A stretch of 12,116 nt of DNA from an uncultured Eubacteriales bacterium (GTDB lineage: Bacteria; Bacillota; Clostridia; Oscillospirales; Acutalibacteraceae), in NCBI GenBank assembly GCA_958417225.1, contig CATZCM010000037.1:1-12116 (forward strand). The letters are read 5' to 3'. Positions 1-6,879 of the stretch are shown here, piece by piece; the first letter of the stretch is position 1; the number at the start of each line of letters is the position of its first letter. Both the position numbers and the translations under genes were made by a program. The notes below the pieces were generated by a model. The model had not been told where the DNA came from and did not search any database. It saw only the letters and a list, made by a program, of their open reading frames with translations.

Positions 1-630
1 CACTCAAGCTTCCCTCGAGCAGTTCTTCTGTTTCGTGTAATTTTTGCTCTGTTTCGGCCTTTGCTCTCTCTAATTGCTCTATTGCTTGACTTTTTTCCTG
101 TGATTCACTCAAACTTCCCTTGAGCAGTTCTTCTGTTTCGTGTAGTTTTTGTTCTGTTTCAGCCTTTGCGCCCTCTAACTGCTCTATTGCTTGACTTTTT
201 TCCTGTAACTCGCCCAGGCTTCCCTCGAGCAGTTCTTCTGTTTCGTGTAATTTTTGCTCTGTTTCAGCTTTAACTCTCTCTAACTGTTCTATCGCTTGAC
301 TTTTTTCCTGTGATTCACTCAAGCTTCCCTCAAGTAATTTTGCAGTTTCACGTAGTTTTTGTTCTGTTTCAGCCTTTGCACTCTCTAACTGCTCTATTGC
401 TTGACTTTTTTCCTGTGATTCACTCAAGCTTCCCTCGAGTAGTTCCTTCGTTTCACGTAATTTTTGCTCTGTTTCAGCCTTTGCTCTCTCCAAATGCTCT
501 ATTGCTTGACTTTTTTCCTGTGATTCACTCAAGCTTCCCTCGAGTAGTTTCTCCGTTTCGCGTAATTTTTGCTCTGTTTTAGCCCTTACACTTTCTAACT
601 TCTCTATCGTTTGGCTTTTTCCCTGTGACT
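1..630 (-). repeat. Six tandem 105-bp coding repeats
   Basis: The unit boundary (plus strand cactcaagcttccct or a close variant) recurs at 1, 106, 211, 316, 421 and 526, exactly 105 bp apart. A degenerate boundary occurs at 631. The period is 35 codons, or five heptads, so copy number can change without breaking the frame or the coiled-coil register. Copies differ at only a few positions each, and the array may continue past the left edge. Confidence 0.95.
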
Positions 631-1165
631 CACCTTTCAGCGCATCAACTTCATTTATATTTTTTTCTAATAACCGTTCAGTTTCTTTTAAACTCCTTTG
701 AATTGCCTCCTTTTCTGCAGTTACATGCTCAAATGCTATAGTTTTTGAATTACAATCATCGGCCAAATGTTTAATTTTAGATTCTGCCTTATCCATATTC
801 GTATTAAAATTCTTTTTAAGCTCTAATATTTTGTCATTTAAACTTTTAATATCATTAGACAATTTTTTAGATTCTAGCCTTGAATCCTGTAAAAGTGACT
901 GAGACTTTAAAAAATCCCGTGAACTTTCTTTCAGTTTTGAATTCAGTAAATCAAGTTTAATTTCAGATTTTTTATGCATATCACAATAATCCAAAGCTGC
1001 AAAAACAGAAGCCATAACAACAGAAAAAGTCGGATTAGCCTCAAGAGTATCCGAAATTTTTTGATCAAGTTCATTACTAACTTTCTGCATATATTCAGGC
1101 GGATCTGTAGAAACAATATTATAACTTGTCCCACAAATACTTATTTTCATTTTATTTTTTATCAT
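1..1165 (-). CDS. ZapA-like N-terminal domain fused to long tandem-repeat coiled coil (partial, 3' end off window)
   Basis: An open frame of at least 388 codons starts at ATG 1165 behind a GGAGGT site (1171-1176) and runs off the left edge with no stop. Residues about 7-66 resemble ZapA, the small protein that cross-links FtsZ: a short beta hairpin (KISICGTSYNIVS), then a helix with EYMQKVSNELDQKI, then a second helix containing NPTF and VFAALDY. From residue 66 onward there are only Lys/Glu/Gln-rich heptads without Pro. From residue about 180 come six 35-residue units with consensus SQEKSQAIEQLERAK followed by AETEQKLRETEELLEGSLSE. A diverged seventh unit precedes them. Ordinary ZapA proteins have about 80-130 residues, so the size is exceptional. 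No signal peptide or membrane segment is visible. The gene lies 66 bp downstream of a Gld-type ABC operon on the same strand. The coiled-coil reading is secure. The ZapA assignment is by eye, and a role in division or as a cytoplasmic scaffold is inference. Confidence 0.8.
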   Translation of the reverse strand, partial: MIKNKMKISICGTSYNIVSTDPPEYMQKVSNELDQKISDTLEANPTFSVVMASVFAALDYCDMHKKSEIKLDLLNSKLKESSRDFLKSQSLLQDSRLESKKLSNDIKSLNDKILELKKNFNTNMDKAESKIKHLADDCNSKTIAFEHVTAEKEAIQRSLKETERLLEKNINEVDALKGESQGKSQTIEKLESVRAKTEQKLRETEKLLEGSLSESQEKSQAIEHLERAKAETEQKLRETKELLEGSLSESQEKSQAIEQLESAKAETEQKLRETAKLLEGSLSESQEKSQAIEQLERVKAETEQKLHETEELLEGSLGELQEKSQAIEQLEGAKAETEQKLHETEELLKGSLSESQEKSQAIEQLERAKAETEQKLHETEELLEGSLS

Positions 1166-1192
1166 AAACGACCTCCACAATTTAAAAACAGC

Positions 1193-1222
1193 GACACAAA
1201 ACAGCAAATACTATTTTGTGTC
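1193..1222 (-). terminator. Hairpin between the ABC operon and the ZapA-like gene
   Basis: Arms GACACAAAA and TTTTGTGTC (1193-1201 and 1214-1222) pair perfectly around a 12-nt loop, and two further pairs are possible inside after one mismatch. Read on the minus strand, the stem is followed by GCTGTTTTT. It sits 10 bp past the last stop of the ABC operon, so an AT-rich, possibly leaky intrinsic terminator is the simplest reading. I saw no convincing separate promoter for the next gene. Confidence 0.5.
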
Positions 1223-1231
1223 TCTTTAAAA

Positions 1232-1810
1232 TTAATCAACATTTTCACTTTGTTCAACATAGCTCGTCTTCGATAGATTAAATACAGATGCATCCCCCGT
1301 TGAAACTAAATAAATCGAATCATCTCCATCGATCTTAAGGTATGTACCCTTACCCAGTGGTGCGGCTTTTCCAATATGTAGTACTATTTTACTGCCATCC
1401 ACAAGATTTACAGTTACAGATGCCGTTGGCGTATCCAAACCATAATCCGATAAGTTTTCACACGAATCTAAAACCTTTTCCTTAGCTTTCAATTGGCTCA
1501 TTTTTTTTATAGCAGCTTTTGCTTCTACTTCAGAAATCTTTTGAGACGAATCCAGCTCAGGTATAGAATAAGTTTCATTTCCATTCTCATCGCGAGATAC
1601 ATTTATATTAAACTTGGAAACAGAATTGCTAATAAAAAGACTGTCTATTGAACTTTCATCCTGGTTTACAAGTGACACTTCAGAAGCATTAGAACCATTA
1701 CCTTTAGATTTATCATTCTTATCAGGGAGAGAACGTATCATAAAGAATGCCGCCAAACCTACAACTAAAAAAATTCCAAGTATTGAAAGAGCCCATATTT
1801 TCTTTTTCAA
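1232..1810 (-). CDS. Short DUF4340-like membrane-anchored protein
   Basis: The product has 192 residues. It starts with a Lys-rich end and one membrane segment (about residues 6-26), then a polar Ser/Asn/Lys linker (27-50) and an extracytoplasmic domain. The block LSDYGLDTP (120-128), followed by strands with DGSKIVLHIG (138-147), TYLKIDG and SIYLVS, is typical of DUF4340 proteins, which are often encoded beside GldG-type genes. Most relatives I know are longer and carry more than one such unit, so this is a minimal form. The start is TTG at 1810, set by AAGGGG nine nucleotides upstream. That site overlaps the stop codon of the preceding gldG-like gene, so the two are probably translationally coupled. 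Its function is unknown, and a role as an envelope component of the ABC complex is inference. Confidence 0.75.
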   Translation of the reverse strand: MKKKIWALSILGIFLVVGLAAFFMIRSLPDKNDKSKGNGSNASEVSLVNQDESSIDSLFISNSVSKFNINVSRDENGNETYSIPELDSSQKISEVEAKAAIKKMSQLKAKEKVLDSCENLSDYGLDTPTASVTVNLVDGSKIVLHIGKAAPLGKGTYLKIDGDDSIYLVSTGDASVFNLSKTSYVEQSENVD

Positions 1811-1823
1811 CAGTCAGCACCCC

Positions 1824-3257
1824 TTATAAACGATATTTACGTAAACAAATAACAACAATACCTATTACAATCACTATAATTGGTAATACAACACACAATA
1901 AAATCGACCAAGTTATAACTTGAGACGAAGACACAGTAAGTTCATTATTTTCAAAGCTTTTTGGTTCAATTGTAATACTAACATCATTTTGTCCGCTAAT
2001 AGAATTAACTATATTCATTAAATACGTTGAATTGCTATACGACGTCATATTTAAAACTTGCTGCGCTACCGAAATATGAGATCCAAAAACAAAAACATTT
2101 GTAGATCCTGCAGACTCATTTACTTTTTTTTCTGATGCAGCTGCCACAATTACGTCCCCAGTACACTTATCCTCACTAAATTCCCAGCTTTGATCATTTA
2201 AAGGTTTTACTCCAGATTTGCTTGACAATTTCAATAAAGCTTTTGCTGACGATTCGTCTGTAATTCCAACTGATAACGCTTGCGCAGAAAAAAACGGAGC
2301 AGAACTATTTTTTATATTTTTCGTATACGTGTCATCTGCGTACGATGCAACGTATCCAAAAGCTCCCAATTCCGGATAAGTCAACTTTGTTCTATCCATA
2401 TCGAAAGCTAAACTTCCCTCTAATTTTAAACCCCATTTTTCCAAAACGCTATTTAAATTCGTATACTCTGAAACTTGAGCATTTCCCACTACAAATAAAC
2501 TTTTACCATAATTACCATCATTTTCAAGAAACTTATTTAATTTATCAACTCCAACAGAATCGTAATCTGTACTTGGAGCCAGCACTACGACGAACTGAGC
2601 ATCACTTGGTATCTGGTCCGTCAAAACATCCACATATTCTATCACATAGTTGTTTTTCTCCAATAAAACTTCAAAACCCGTATCTTGCAATTCTCCATAC
2701 CCTTGTAAAAATGCCACTTTAGTTTGATTTTCTGATCCTGTAACATTCAAAATCGCTGACATAATTGTTTGCTCTGCTTTTGAAGAAAGAATCCTCTGCC
2801 TATAATATCCTTGCTCCATATTGAAAAGATCACTTGTTGCAATAACTTTATGTTTGTTCTCTGTTTTTACAATAATGCTTCCTTGGCTAATATTTTCACT
2901 ACTATACTGATTTAAATACGCTGGATCCTTCACAACATTTTTGAAAGTCAACTTTATCTTATCGGAAGCTTTCGCATATTCCTTAATCACAGAAACTGCC
3001 TGTTTATAATATTCACCGCTATCATCAATCTGCTTTTCATCGCTCAAAACAACTATTTCAACATCTTGATTTAGATTTCTGGCAAAATCTTTTGATTCGT
3101 CAGTAAGCGAGAATAATTGATTTTTTGTAAGGTCAATGCTAAACGGAACCTTATCTGATAAAACATTTGTAACTAAATTCAAAACGACAACCACTACAAT
3201 AGCAACTACCATTACAGATGTAGATACCGCCCCATATTTCAAATTTTTATTATTCAC
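1824..3257 (-). CDS. GldG-type ABC transporter auxiliary protein
   Basis: A 477-residue protein with an N-terminal membrane anchor (about residues 11-33), a large extracytoplasmic region and a C-terminal membrane helix (about 449-471) ending in RKYRL. Directly after the first helix, the block SIDLTKNQLFSLTDESK (40-56) is the hallmark of the GldG/ABC_transp_aux family. The following region resembles the family's thioredoxin-like and GATase-like auxiliary domain. In Bacteroidetes the GldA-GldF-GldG set is needed for gliding. Firmicutes carry relatives whose substrate is unknown, so gliding should not be assumed here. The start is GTG at 3257, nine nucleotides after AGGAGG. That site overlaps the TAG stop of the permease gene, again suggesting coupling. 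The family assignment is firm and the transported substrate is unknown. Confidence 0.85.
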   Translation of the reverse strand: MNNKNLKYGAVSTSVMVVAIVVVVVLNLVTNVLSDKVPFSIDLTKNQLFSLTDESKDFARNLNQDVEIVVLSDEKQIDDSGEYYKQAVSVIKEYAKASDKIKLTFKNVVKDPAYLNQYSSENISQGSIIVKTENKHKVIATSDLFNMEQGYYRQRILSSKAEQTIMSAILNVTGSENQTKVAFLQGYGELQDTGFEVLLEKNNYVIEYVDVLTDQIPSDAQFVVVLAPSTDYDSVGVDKLNKFLENDGNYGKSLFVVGNAQVSEYTNLNSVLEKWGLKLEGSLAFDMDRTKLTYPELGAFGYVASYADDTYTKNIKNSSAPFFSAQALSVGITDESSAKALLKLSSKSGVKPLNDQSWEFSEDKCTGDVIVAAASEKKVNESAGSTNVFVFGSHISVAQQVLNMTSYSNSTYLMNIVNSISGQNDVSITIEPKSFENNELTVSSSQVITWSILLCVVLPIIVIVIGIVVICLRKYRL

Positions 3258-3270
3258 TTGCAGTAACCTC

Positions 3271-3972
3271 CTATCTCCATCTTTTTCTTTCTAAGATGTG
3301 AATAGTCAAATATAAAAACAAAGCACTCACACTTAAAAAGAATATACAATCAGAAAAATTAATGATACCATTCACGAAATTTTCATAATGATTCATAAAC
3401 GATATCGAATTCACAATTTTGTAGAGAAACGACACATTTTTTACAAGAGAATCAACAAGTGAAAACACTATAAATGTTAAAATACCGCATATAGCCGCAA
3501 TTATTTGATTTTCCGTAATTGAAGAAAAGAAAATTCCAATAGATAAAAACGTCGCACCAAGTAAAAACGCTCCTAAAAGTGAACCAAAAAGACTTCCCCA
3601 GCCCGGATACGCCCCAAGCGATGATATTATCAGAGCGTACACTAAGAAAATCAACATACATATTAAATACATCACAAGCGACGCAAGATATTTACCAAAA
3701 ACCACCGAACTAAGTTTAACCGGCGATGTAAATAACAATTGATCAGTTTTGCAGCGTTTTTCATCACTCAAAAGTCTCATCGTTAATATAGGTGTAATTA
3801 TAGATACTATCAAAAAAAGCGGATTAAATACCGGTTGTAATGTAGCACATTTAGAAATCAAACACACCGTACTAAACAACACACTAGCAATAGCAAAAAA
3901 CACCGCCAAAACTATGTATCCAATAAATGAAGTAAAATAACTTCTCATTTCTTTTTTAAAAACAGCCAACAT
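3271..3972 (-). CDS. ABC-2 type permease, GldF-like
   Basis: A 233-residue protein with about six hydrophobic helices. The N-terminal MLAVFKKEMRSYF and the cytoplasmic block TMRLLSDEKRCKTDQLLFTSP (64-84) are typical of the GldF/NosY-like ABC-2 membrane subunit, where this loop contacts the ATPase. The C-terminal HYENFVNGIINFSD block and the ending ERKRW also fit the family. The ATG lies 2 bp after the ATPase stop, and its AGAGGTGA site lies inside the end of the ATPase gene, so ATPase and permease are made together. It should form the membrane pore with the ATPase (3975-5111) and act with the GldG-like protein. The substrate cannot be read from the sequence. Confidence 0.88.
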   Translation of the reverse strand: MLAVFKKEMRSYFTSFIGYIVLAVFFAIASVLFSTVCLISKCATLQPVFNPLFLIVSIITPILTMRLLSDEKRCKTDQLLFTSPVKLSSVVFGKYLASLVMYLICMLIFLVYALIISSLGAYPGWGSLFGSLLGAFLLGATFLSIGIFFSSITENQIIAAICGILTFIVFSLVDSLVKNVSFLYKIVNSISFMNHYENFVNGIINFSDCIFFLSVSALFLYLTIHILERKRWR

Positions 3973-3974
3973 AA

Positions 3975-5111
3975 TTACTCATTCACCTCTTGATTTGTAA
4001 AATTTCCATTGTCTGGAGTTGCTACGTCTATCGAATCAATAACTTCATCTTTAGATTCCATATCACTTCCATCATCGACTTCCCCTACTGATTCGTCGAC
4101 CGCATCAGATTCCATAGAAACTTGGTCAGACGCTGTTTCTTCATCTAAATCATTAACTGCACTGTCCCCTTCTGATAAATCCTTCATTTGATCATCAGTT
4201 AATTTTAGGAAAATCTCCTCTAAAGTACTACTTACATTTCTTAGTGACATAATTGGCATCCTTTTATCTGCAAGTACACTAAATACATCTTTACGAATAT
4301 CATCACCAGAATTAGCTTCAACCTCAAATTCATAAACTGAAGGTTCAACCTCTCTTTGAAACGTTACTTTTTGAACTTTTTCTACACTTTTCAAAGTAGA
4401 TTCAATTTCATCTAAATTTCCACTTATTGCAAATAAAAATTTATTTTCATCATTTGATAAATTTGTCGTTAAATCATCTTCTACAATAACACCTTTATTT
4501 ATAATAATAATTCGGTTACAAACTTCTTGAATTTCGGATAAAATGTGTGACGACAAAATCACTGTATGTGATTCACCTAATTCCTTAATAAGTGAACGAA
4601 TTTCAATAATTTGTTTTGGATCAAGACCAACTGTAGGTTCGTCAAAGATCAATATATCAGGATCTCCTATTAAAGCTTGGGCAATTCCCACTCTTTGTTT
4701 GTACCCTTTTGATAAAGACTTTATAATACGATTTTTCATATGATCAATATGAACTTTTTCACAAATTTCTTTGATATGTAATTTTCTATTTTCTCTTTTG
4801 ACATTTTTTAATTCACTTACAAATTGCAAATATTCCAAAACTGTCATATCATTGTAAACCGGTGGAATTTCAGGAAGGTAACCAATATGTTTTTTAGCCT
4901 CCAATGGCTCATACAAAATATCTTTCCCATTTATTAAAACGGAACCACTAGTAGAAGAAATATAACCTGTAATAATATTCATAGTAGTACTTTTACCTGC
5001 ACCGTTAAGACCAAGAAATCCCAGGATATCACCTTTATCAACTGAAAAGGTTATGTTATCAATAGCTGTTTTTCCGGAATATTTTTTTACCAAATTTTTT
5101 ACCTCAAGCAT
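3975..5111 (-). CDS. ABC transporter ATP-binding protein, GldA-like, with acidic C-terminal tail
   Basis: A 378-residue protein with a complete nucleotide-binding domain: Walker A GLNGAGKST (34-42), IGYLPE at the Q-loop (76-81), signature LSKGYKQR (133-140), Walker B DILIFDEPTVGLDP (152-165) with catalytic E158, and H-loop SSHILSE with H189. Residues about 220-305 form the C-terminal accessory domain seen in GldA-type ATPases, ending SSTLEEIFLKLT. The last ~73 residues are unusual: about a third are Asp or Glu, the rest mostly Ser, Val, Ala and Asn, with no predicted fold. The start is ATG 5111 behind AAAGGAGTGA. It is the first gene of the operon, directly behind the promoter at 5145-5173. 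It supplies ATP hydrolysis for the permease encoded 2 bp downstream. The tail's role is unknown: it may bind basic partners or regulate the ATPase. Confidence 0.92.
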   Translation of the reverse strand: MLEVKNLVKKYSGKTAIDNITFSVDKGDILGFLGLNGAGKSTTMNIITGYISSTSGSVLINGKDILYEPLEAKKHIGYLPEIPPVYNDMTVLEYLQFVSELKNVKRENRKLHIKEICEKVHIDHMKNRIIKSLSKGYKQRVGIAQALIGDPDILIFDEPTVGLDPKQIIEIRSLIKELGESHTVILSSHILSEIQEVCNRIIIINKGVIVEDDLTTNLSNDENKFLFAISGNLDEIESTLKSVEKVQKVTFQREVEPSVYEFEVEANSGDDIRKDVFSVLADKRMPIMSLRNVSSTLEEIFLKLTDDQMKDLSEGDSAVNDLDEETASDQVSMESDAVDESVGEVDDGSDMESKDEVIDSIDVATPDNGNFTNQEVNE

Positions 5112-5144
5112 TAAATAATCACTCCTTTAAAATCCCTACATTCT

Positions 5145-5173
5145 AGGATACACTTAAAAATAAAATTAGTCAA
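5145..5173 (-). promoter_or_regulatory. Sigma-A type promoter of the ABC operon
   Basis: The minus strand reads TTGACT (5168-5173), a 17-bp spacer, then TATCCT (5145-5150). The -35 box differs from consensus at one position and the -10 box at two, with ideal spacing. The leader to the ATPase ATG would be about 27 nt and contains the AAAGGAG site. I see no operator or riboswitch in the leader. Confidence 0.7.
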
Positions 5174-5355
5174 TAACAATTTTTTTGAATTTCTCCAAAA
5201 AGCAAAGATAAAAATCCAAAACCCGCACTATTACTGAAAAAAGAAAAAACAAAAAATAAAAAAACAATTCGCTGCAATGAAAGTACAAACATGATACAAC
5301 GTAATTAACTAAACGCCAATTTAAAATTCAAAAAAATAGCATCTAATTGATTATG

Positions 5356-5828
5356 TTACCTACCAGTCTTCTCAGTTACTTCACCATTATTCGGATTAGT
5401 ATTACTTTATGAAACTCTTCAACCCCACGCGGATCAGACTTTGTTTCATTATCCCTAGAACACACTATAATTACGTAATTCTCAAATGTTCTTTCTTTAG
5501 GCTGTAATCTATATTCTTTAGATAAAAATTCTTGTTAACTACTAGCTACTGTCAAGCAACCATCTCTCCAATCAGTACTATCCGCTTTTTTAACTTCACA
5601 TTCAACCTCTCTAATATCACTTGTTGTTTTTACAGATCAATCTATTTTCTCAACACTTACTTTTCCAACTGTGGAAAATTCGCCTTTCATTTGCAACTGT
5701 ACCGATTTACATGCACAATTCTCTTCTGCTGTCAGTGTATGAGGAATTCCACATATTTTCAGTTTTAGTGAATTTAATCCACTAACAAACTTTTCTGCAA
5801 CACTTACCGCTTTAGCTACTCTTTCAAC
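5356..5828 (-). pseudogene. Polymorphic-toxin C-terminal fragment, left copy (broken)
   Basis: Reading from 5828, the frame gives VERVAKAVSVAEKFVSGLNS, then GIPHTLTAEE, CKSVQLQMKGEFSTVGKV and VSVEKID. It is then broken by a TGA where the right copy has TGG (Trp), and by a TAA after VASS. The frame continues as QEFLSKEY. After a small deletion and frameshift it ends with a remnant of NPNNGEVTEKTGR. It has no start codon, no ribosome binding site and no N-terminal toxin body. No immunity gene follows; the ABC operon promoter lies downstream. The match to the right copy (6209-6781) and to the C-terminal part of the gene at 10401-11638 shows that the minus strand was coding. The toxin label rests on this context and on the neighbouring immunity-like gene. 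The activity is unknown. Confidence 0.65.
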
Positions 5829-5830
5829 TT
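5366..5830. repeat. Direct duplication, left copy
   Basis: This stretch matches 6315-6792 in the same orientation. Positions 5411-5815 align with an offset of 962, with about 22 mismatches in some 400 nt counted by eye. A 13-nt indel near 5400 shifts the offset to 949 at the left end. The copies flank the immunity-like gene at 5910-6206, so recombination between them would delete it. Confidence 0.9.
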
Positions 5831-5909
5831 ATATAGCTTTTGTTTTCCAAATAACTAATTTCGATTAGCCATGTCCTTTGATATGCAACTGATCAAAACA
5901 TACTAATTA

Positions 5910-6206
5910 TTATTCATTTTTATACGGATTCTCACATCTTATATATTTGGCACAGACATCATGCATTTCTATCCCCAAACCCAAAGGCATATTATCCTCT
6001 TTATCAATCAATTCTAAATTAATACGATTATTATATCCATCTAGCACTTCACATATTGATGTTATAACCTCATATGTTGCATTAAATAGTACATCTTCTA
6101 AACTATCATGCCTATTCATTCCATTGATGGATGAAACAACTGCTGTTTCTTGTATAGATTTTAATAATTCAAAAAATTTTATCTGATTTTCGCTTAATTG
6201 ACACAT
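5910..6206 (-). CDS. Probable immunity protein of the adjacent toxin cassette
   Basis: A small soluble acidic protein of 98 residues beginning MCQLSENQIKFFELLK, with no signal peptide, membrane segment or known motif that I recognise. An ATG at 6212 would overlap the toxin stop (ATGA), but only 3 nt would separate it from GAGG. The second ATG, at 6206, sits nine nucleotides after GAGG in AAGAGGTGA, so I prefer it. The toxin frame ends at 6209, 2 bp upstream. The position directly behind a toxin C-terminal segment, the size and the intact frame beside decayed toxin DNA are how immunity genes usually look. Immunity function is inferred from this context only. Confidence 0.6.
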   Translation of the reverse strand: MCQLSENQIKFFELLKSIQETAVVSSINGMNRHDSLEDVLFNATYEVITSICEVLDGYNNRINLELIDKEDNMPLGLGIEMHDVCAKYIRCENPYKNE

Positions 6207-6208
6207 AT

Positions 6209-6781
6209 TCATTCACCTCTTAAATGATATTTTCCGTTTTCTAAGTACTCGTATAATTGTTTTACATCAATTGCTCTTGGAACTGTTACTCTGTCATTTT
6301 TAGTTTTACTCCAAATTTTTCCAGTTACTTCACCAGTATTCGGGTTAATATTCCTTGTTGATTAATGTACATGAAACTCTTCAACCCCATGCGAATCAGA
6401 CTTTGTTTCATTATCTCTAGAACACACTATAATTAAGTAATTCTCAAATGTTCTTTCTTCAGGCTGTAATTTATATTCTTTAGATAAAAATTCTTGTTAA
6501 CTACTAGCTACTGTCAGGCAACCATCTGTCCAATCAGTACTATCCGCTTTTTTAACTTCACATTCAATCTCTCTAATATCACTTGTTGCTTTTATAGACC
6601 AATCTATTTTCTCAACACTTACTTTTCCGACTGTGGAAAATTCGCCTTTCATTTGCAACTGTACCGATTTACATGCACAATTCCCTTCTGCTGTCAGTGT
6701 ATGAGGAATTCCCCATACTTTCAGTTTTAGTGAATTTAATTCACCAACAAGCCTTTCTGTAACACTTACTGCTTTTATCAC
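6209..6781 (-). pseudogene. Polymorphic-toxin C-terminal fragment, right copy (in-frame stops)
   Basis: From a GTG at 6781 without a ribosome binding site the frame runs 94 codons (IKAVSVTERL, GIPHTLTAEG, QLQMKGEFSTVGKVSVEKID) to TAA at 6497-6499. It then stays open in the same frame as QEFLSKEYKLQPEERTFENY to a second TAA at 6362-6364. It finally gives NINPNTGEVTGKIWSKTK and ends ENGKYHLRGE with TGA at 6209-6211. An upstream in-frame TAA and the missing N-terminus mark it as a truncated cassette. The tail, followed after 2 bp by a small intact gene, matches the layout of a toxin C-terminal domain with its immunity gene. Possible nuclease-like residues (a His-rich HVH before the second stop) are not enough to assign a class. 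Translation of only the 94-codon piece cannot be excluded. Confidence 0.6.
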
Positions 6782-6792
6782 TATTTAAAATT
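6315..6792. repeat. Direct duplication, right copy
   Basis: Partner of 5366-5830. This copy is more complete: it keeps the Trp codon that is TGA in the left copy and has the 3' tail leading into the immunity-like gene. Both copies share the TAA within ttaactactagctact, so that stop predates the duplication or was copied by gene conversion. Confidence 0.9.
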
Positions 6793-6879
6793 TCTTTTTC
6801 CCAATTCTCTACTAATATCAGAATTTTTATCGTTTCACAAACTTCGAAAGATATTCCTATCACTGGCATTCATTTTAAC

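Noticed and set aside
310..582. Plus-strand frame with repeated hydrophobic units (IHSSFP, FPLFQPL-like)
   Set aside because: It is the antisense of the 35-residue coiled-coil repeat. The minus strand is open across the whole region with a ribosome binding site and a domain at its start.
1..630. CRISPR array
   Set aside because: The repeats are 105 bp, directly adjacent, have no spacers, and are in frame in a protein gene.
974..1276. Plus-strand 100-residue frame
   Set aside because: It overlaps the ZapA-like start, the terminator hairpin and the end of the DUF4340-like gene, and has no ribosome binding site.
5174..5355. Terminator or small RNA in the A/T-tract region before the ABC operon
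   Set aside because: There are long T runs on the minus strand but no convincing GC-containing stem in front of them.
5532..5768. Plus-strand 78-residue frame present in both duplicated copies (also 6494-6730)
   Set aside because: No ribosome binding site. The third, diverged homologue at 10.6-10.9 kb conserves the minus-strand protein, so the plus frame is a shadow.
5356..6781. Stop-codon recoding (TGA as Trp, TAA read-through) in the toxin fragments
   Set aside because: The fragments also lack starts and N-termini and contain indels. Normal genes in the window use TAA, TAG and TGA as stops. Decay is simpler.
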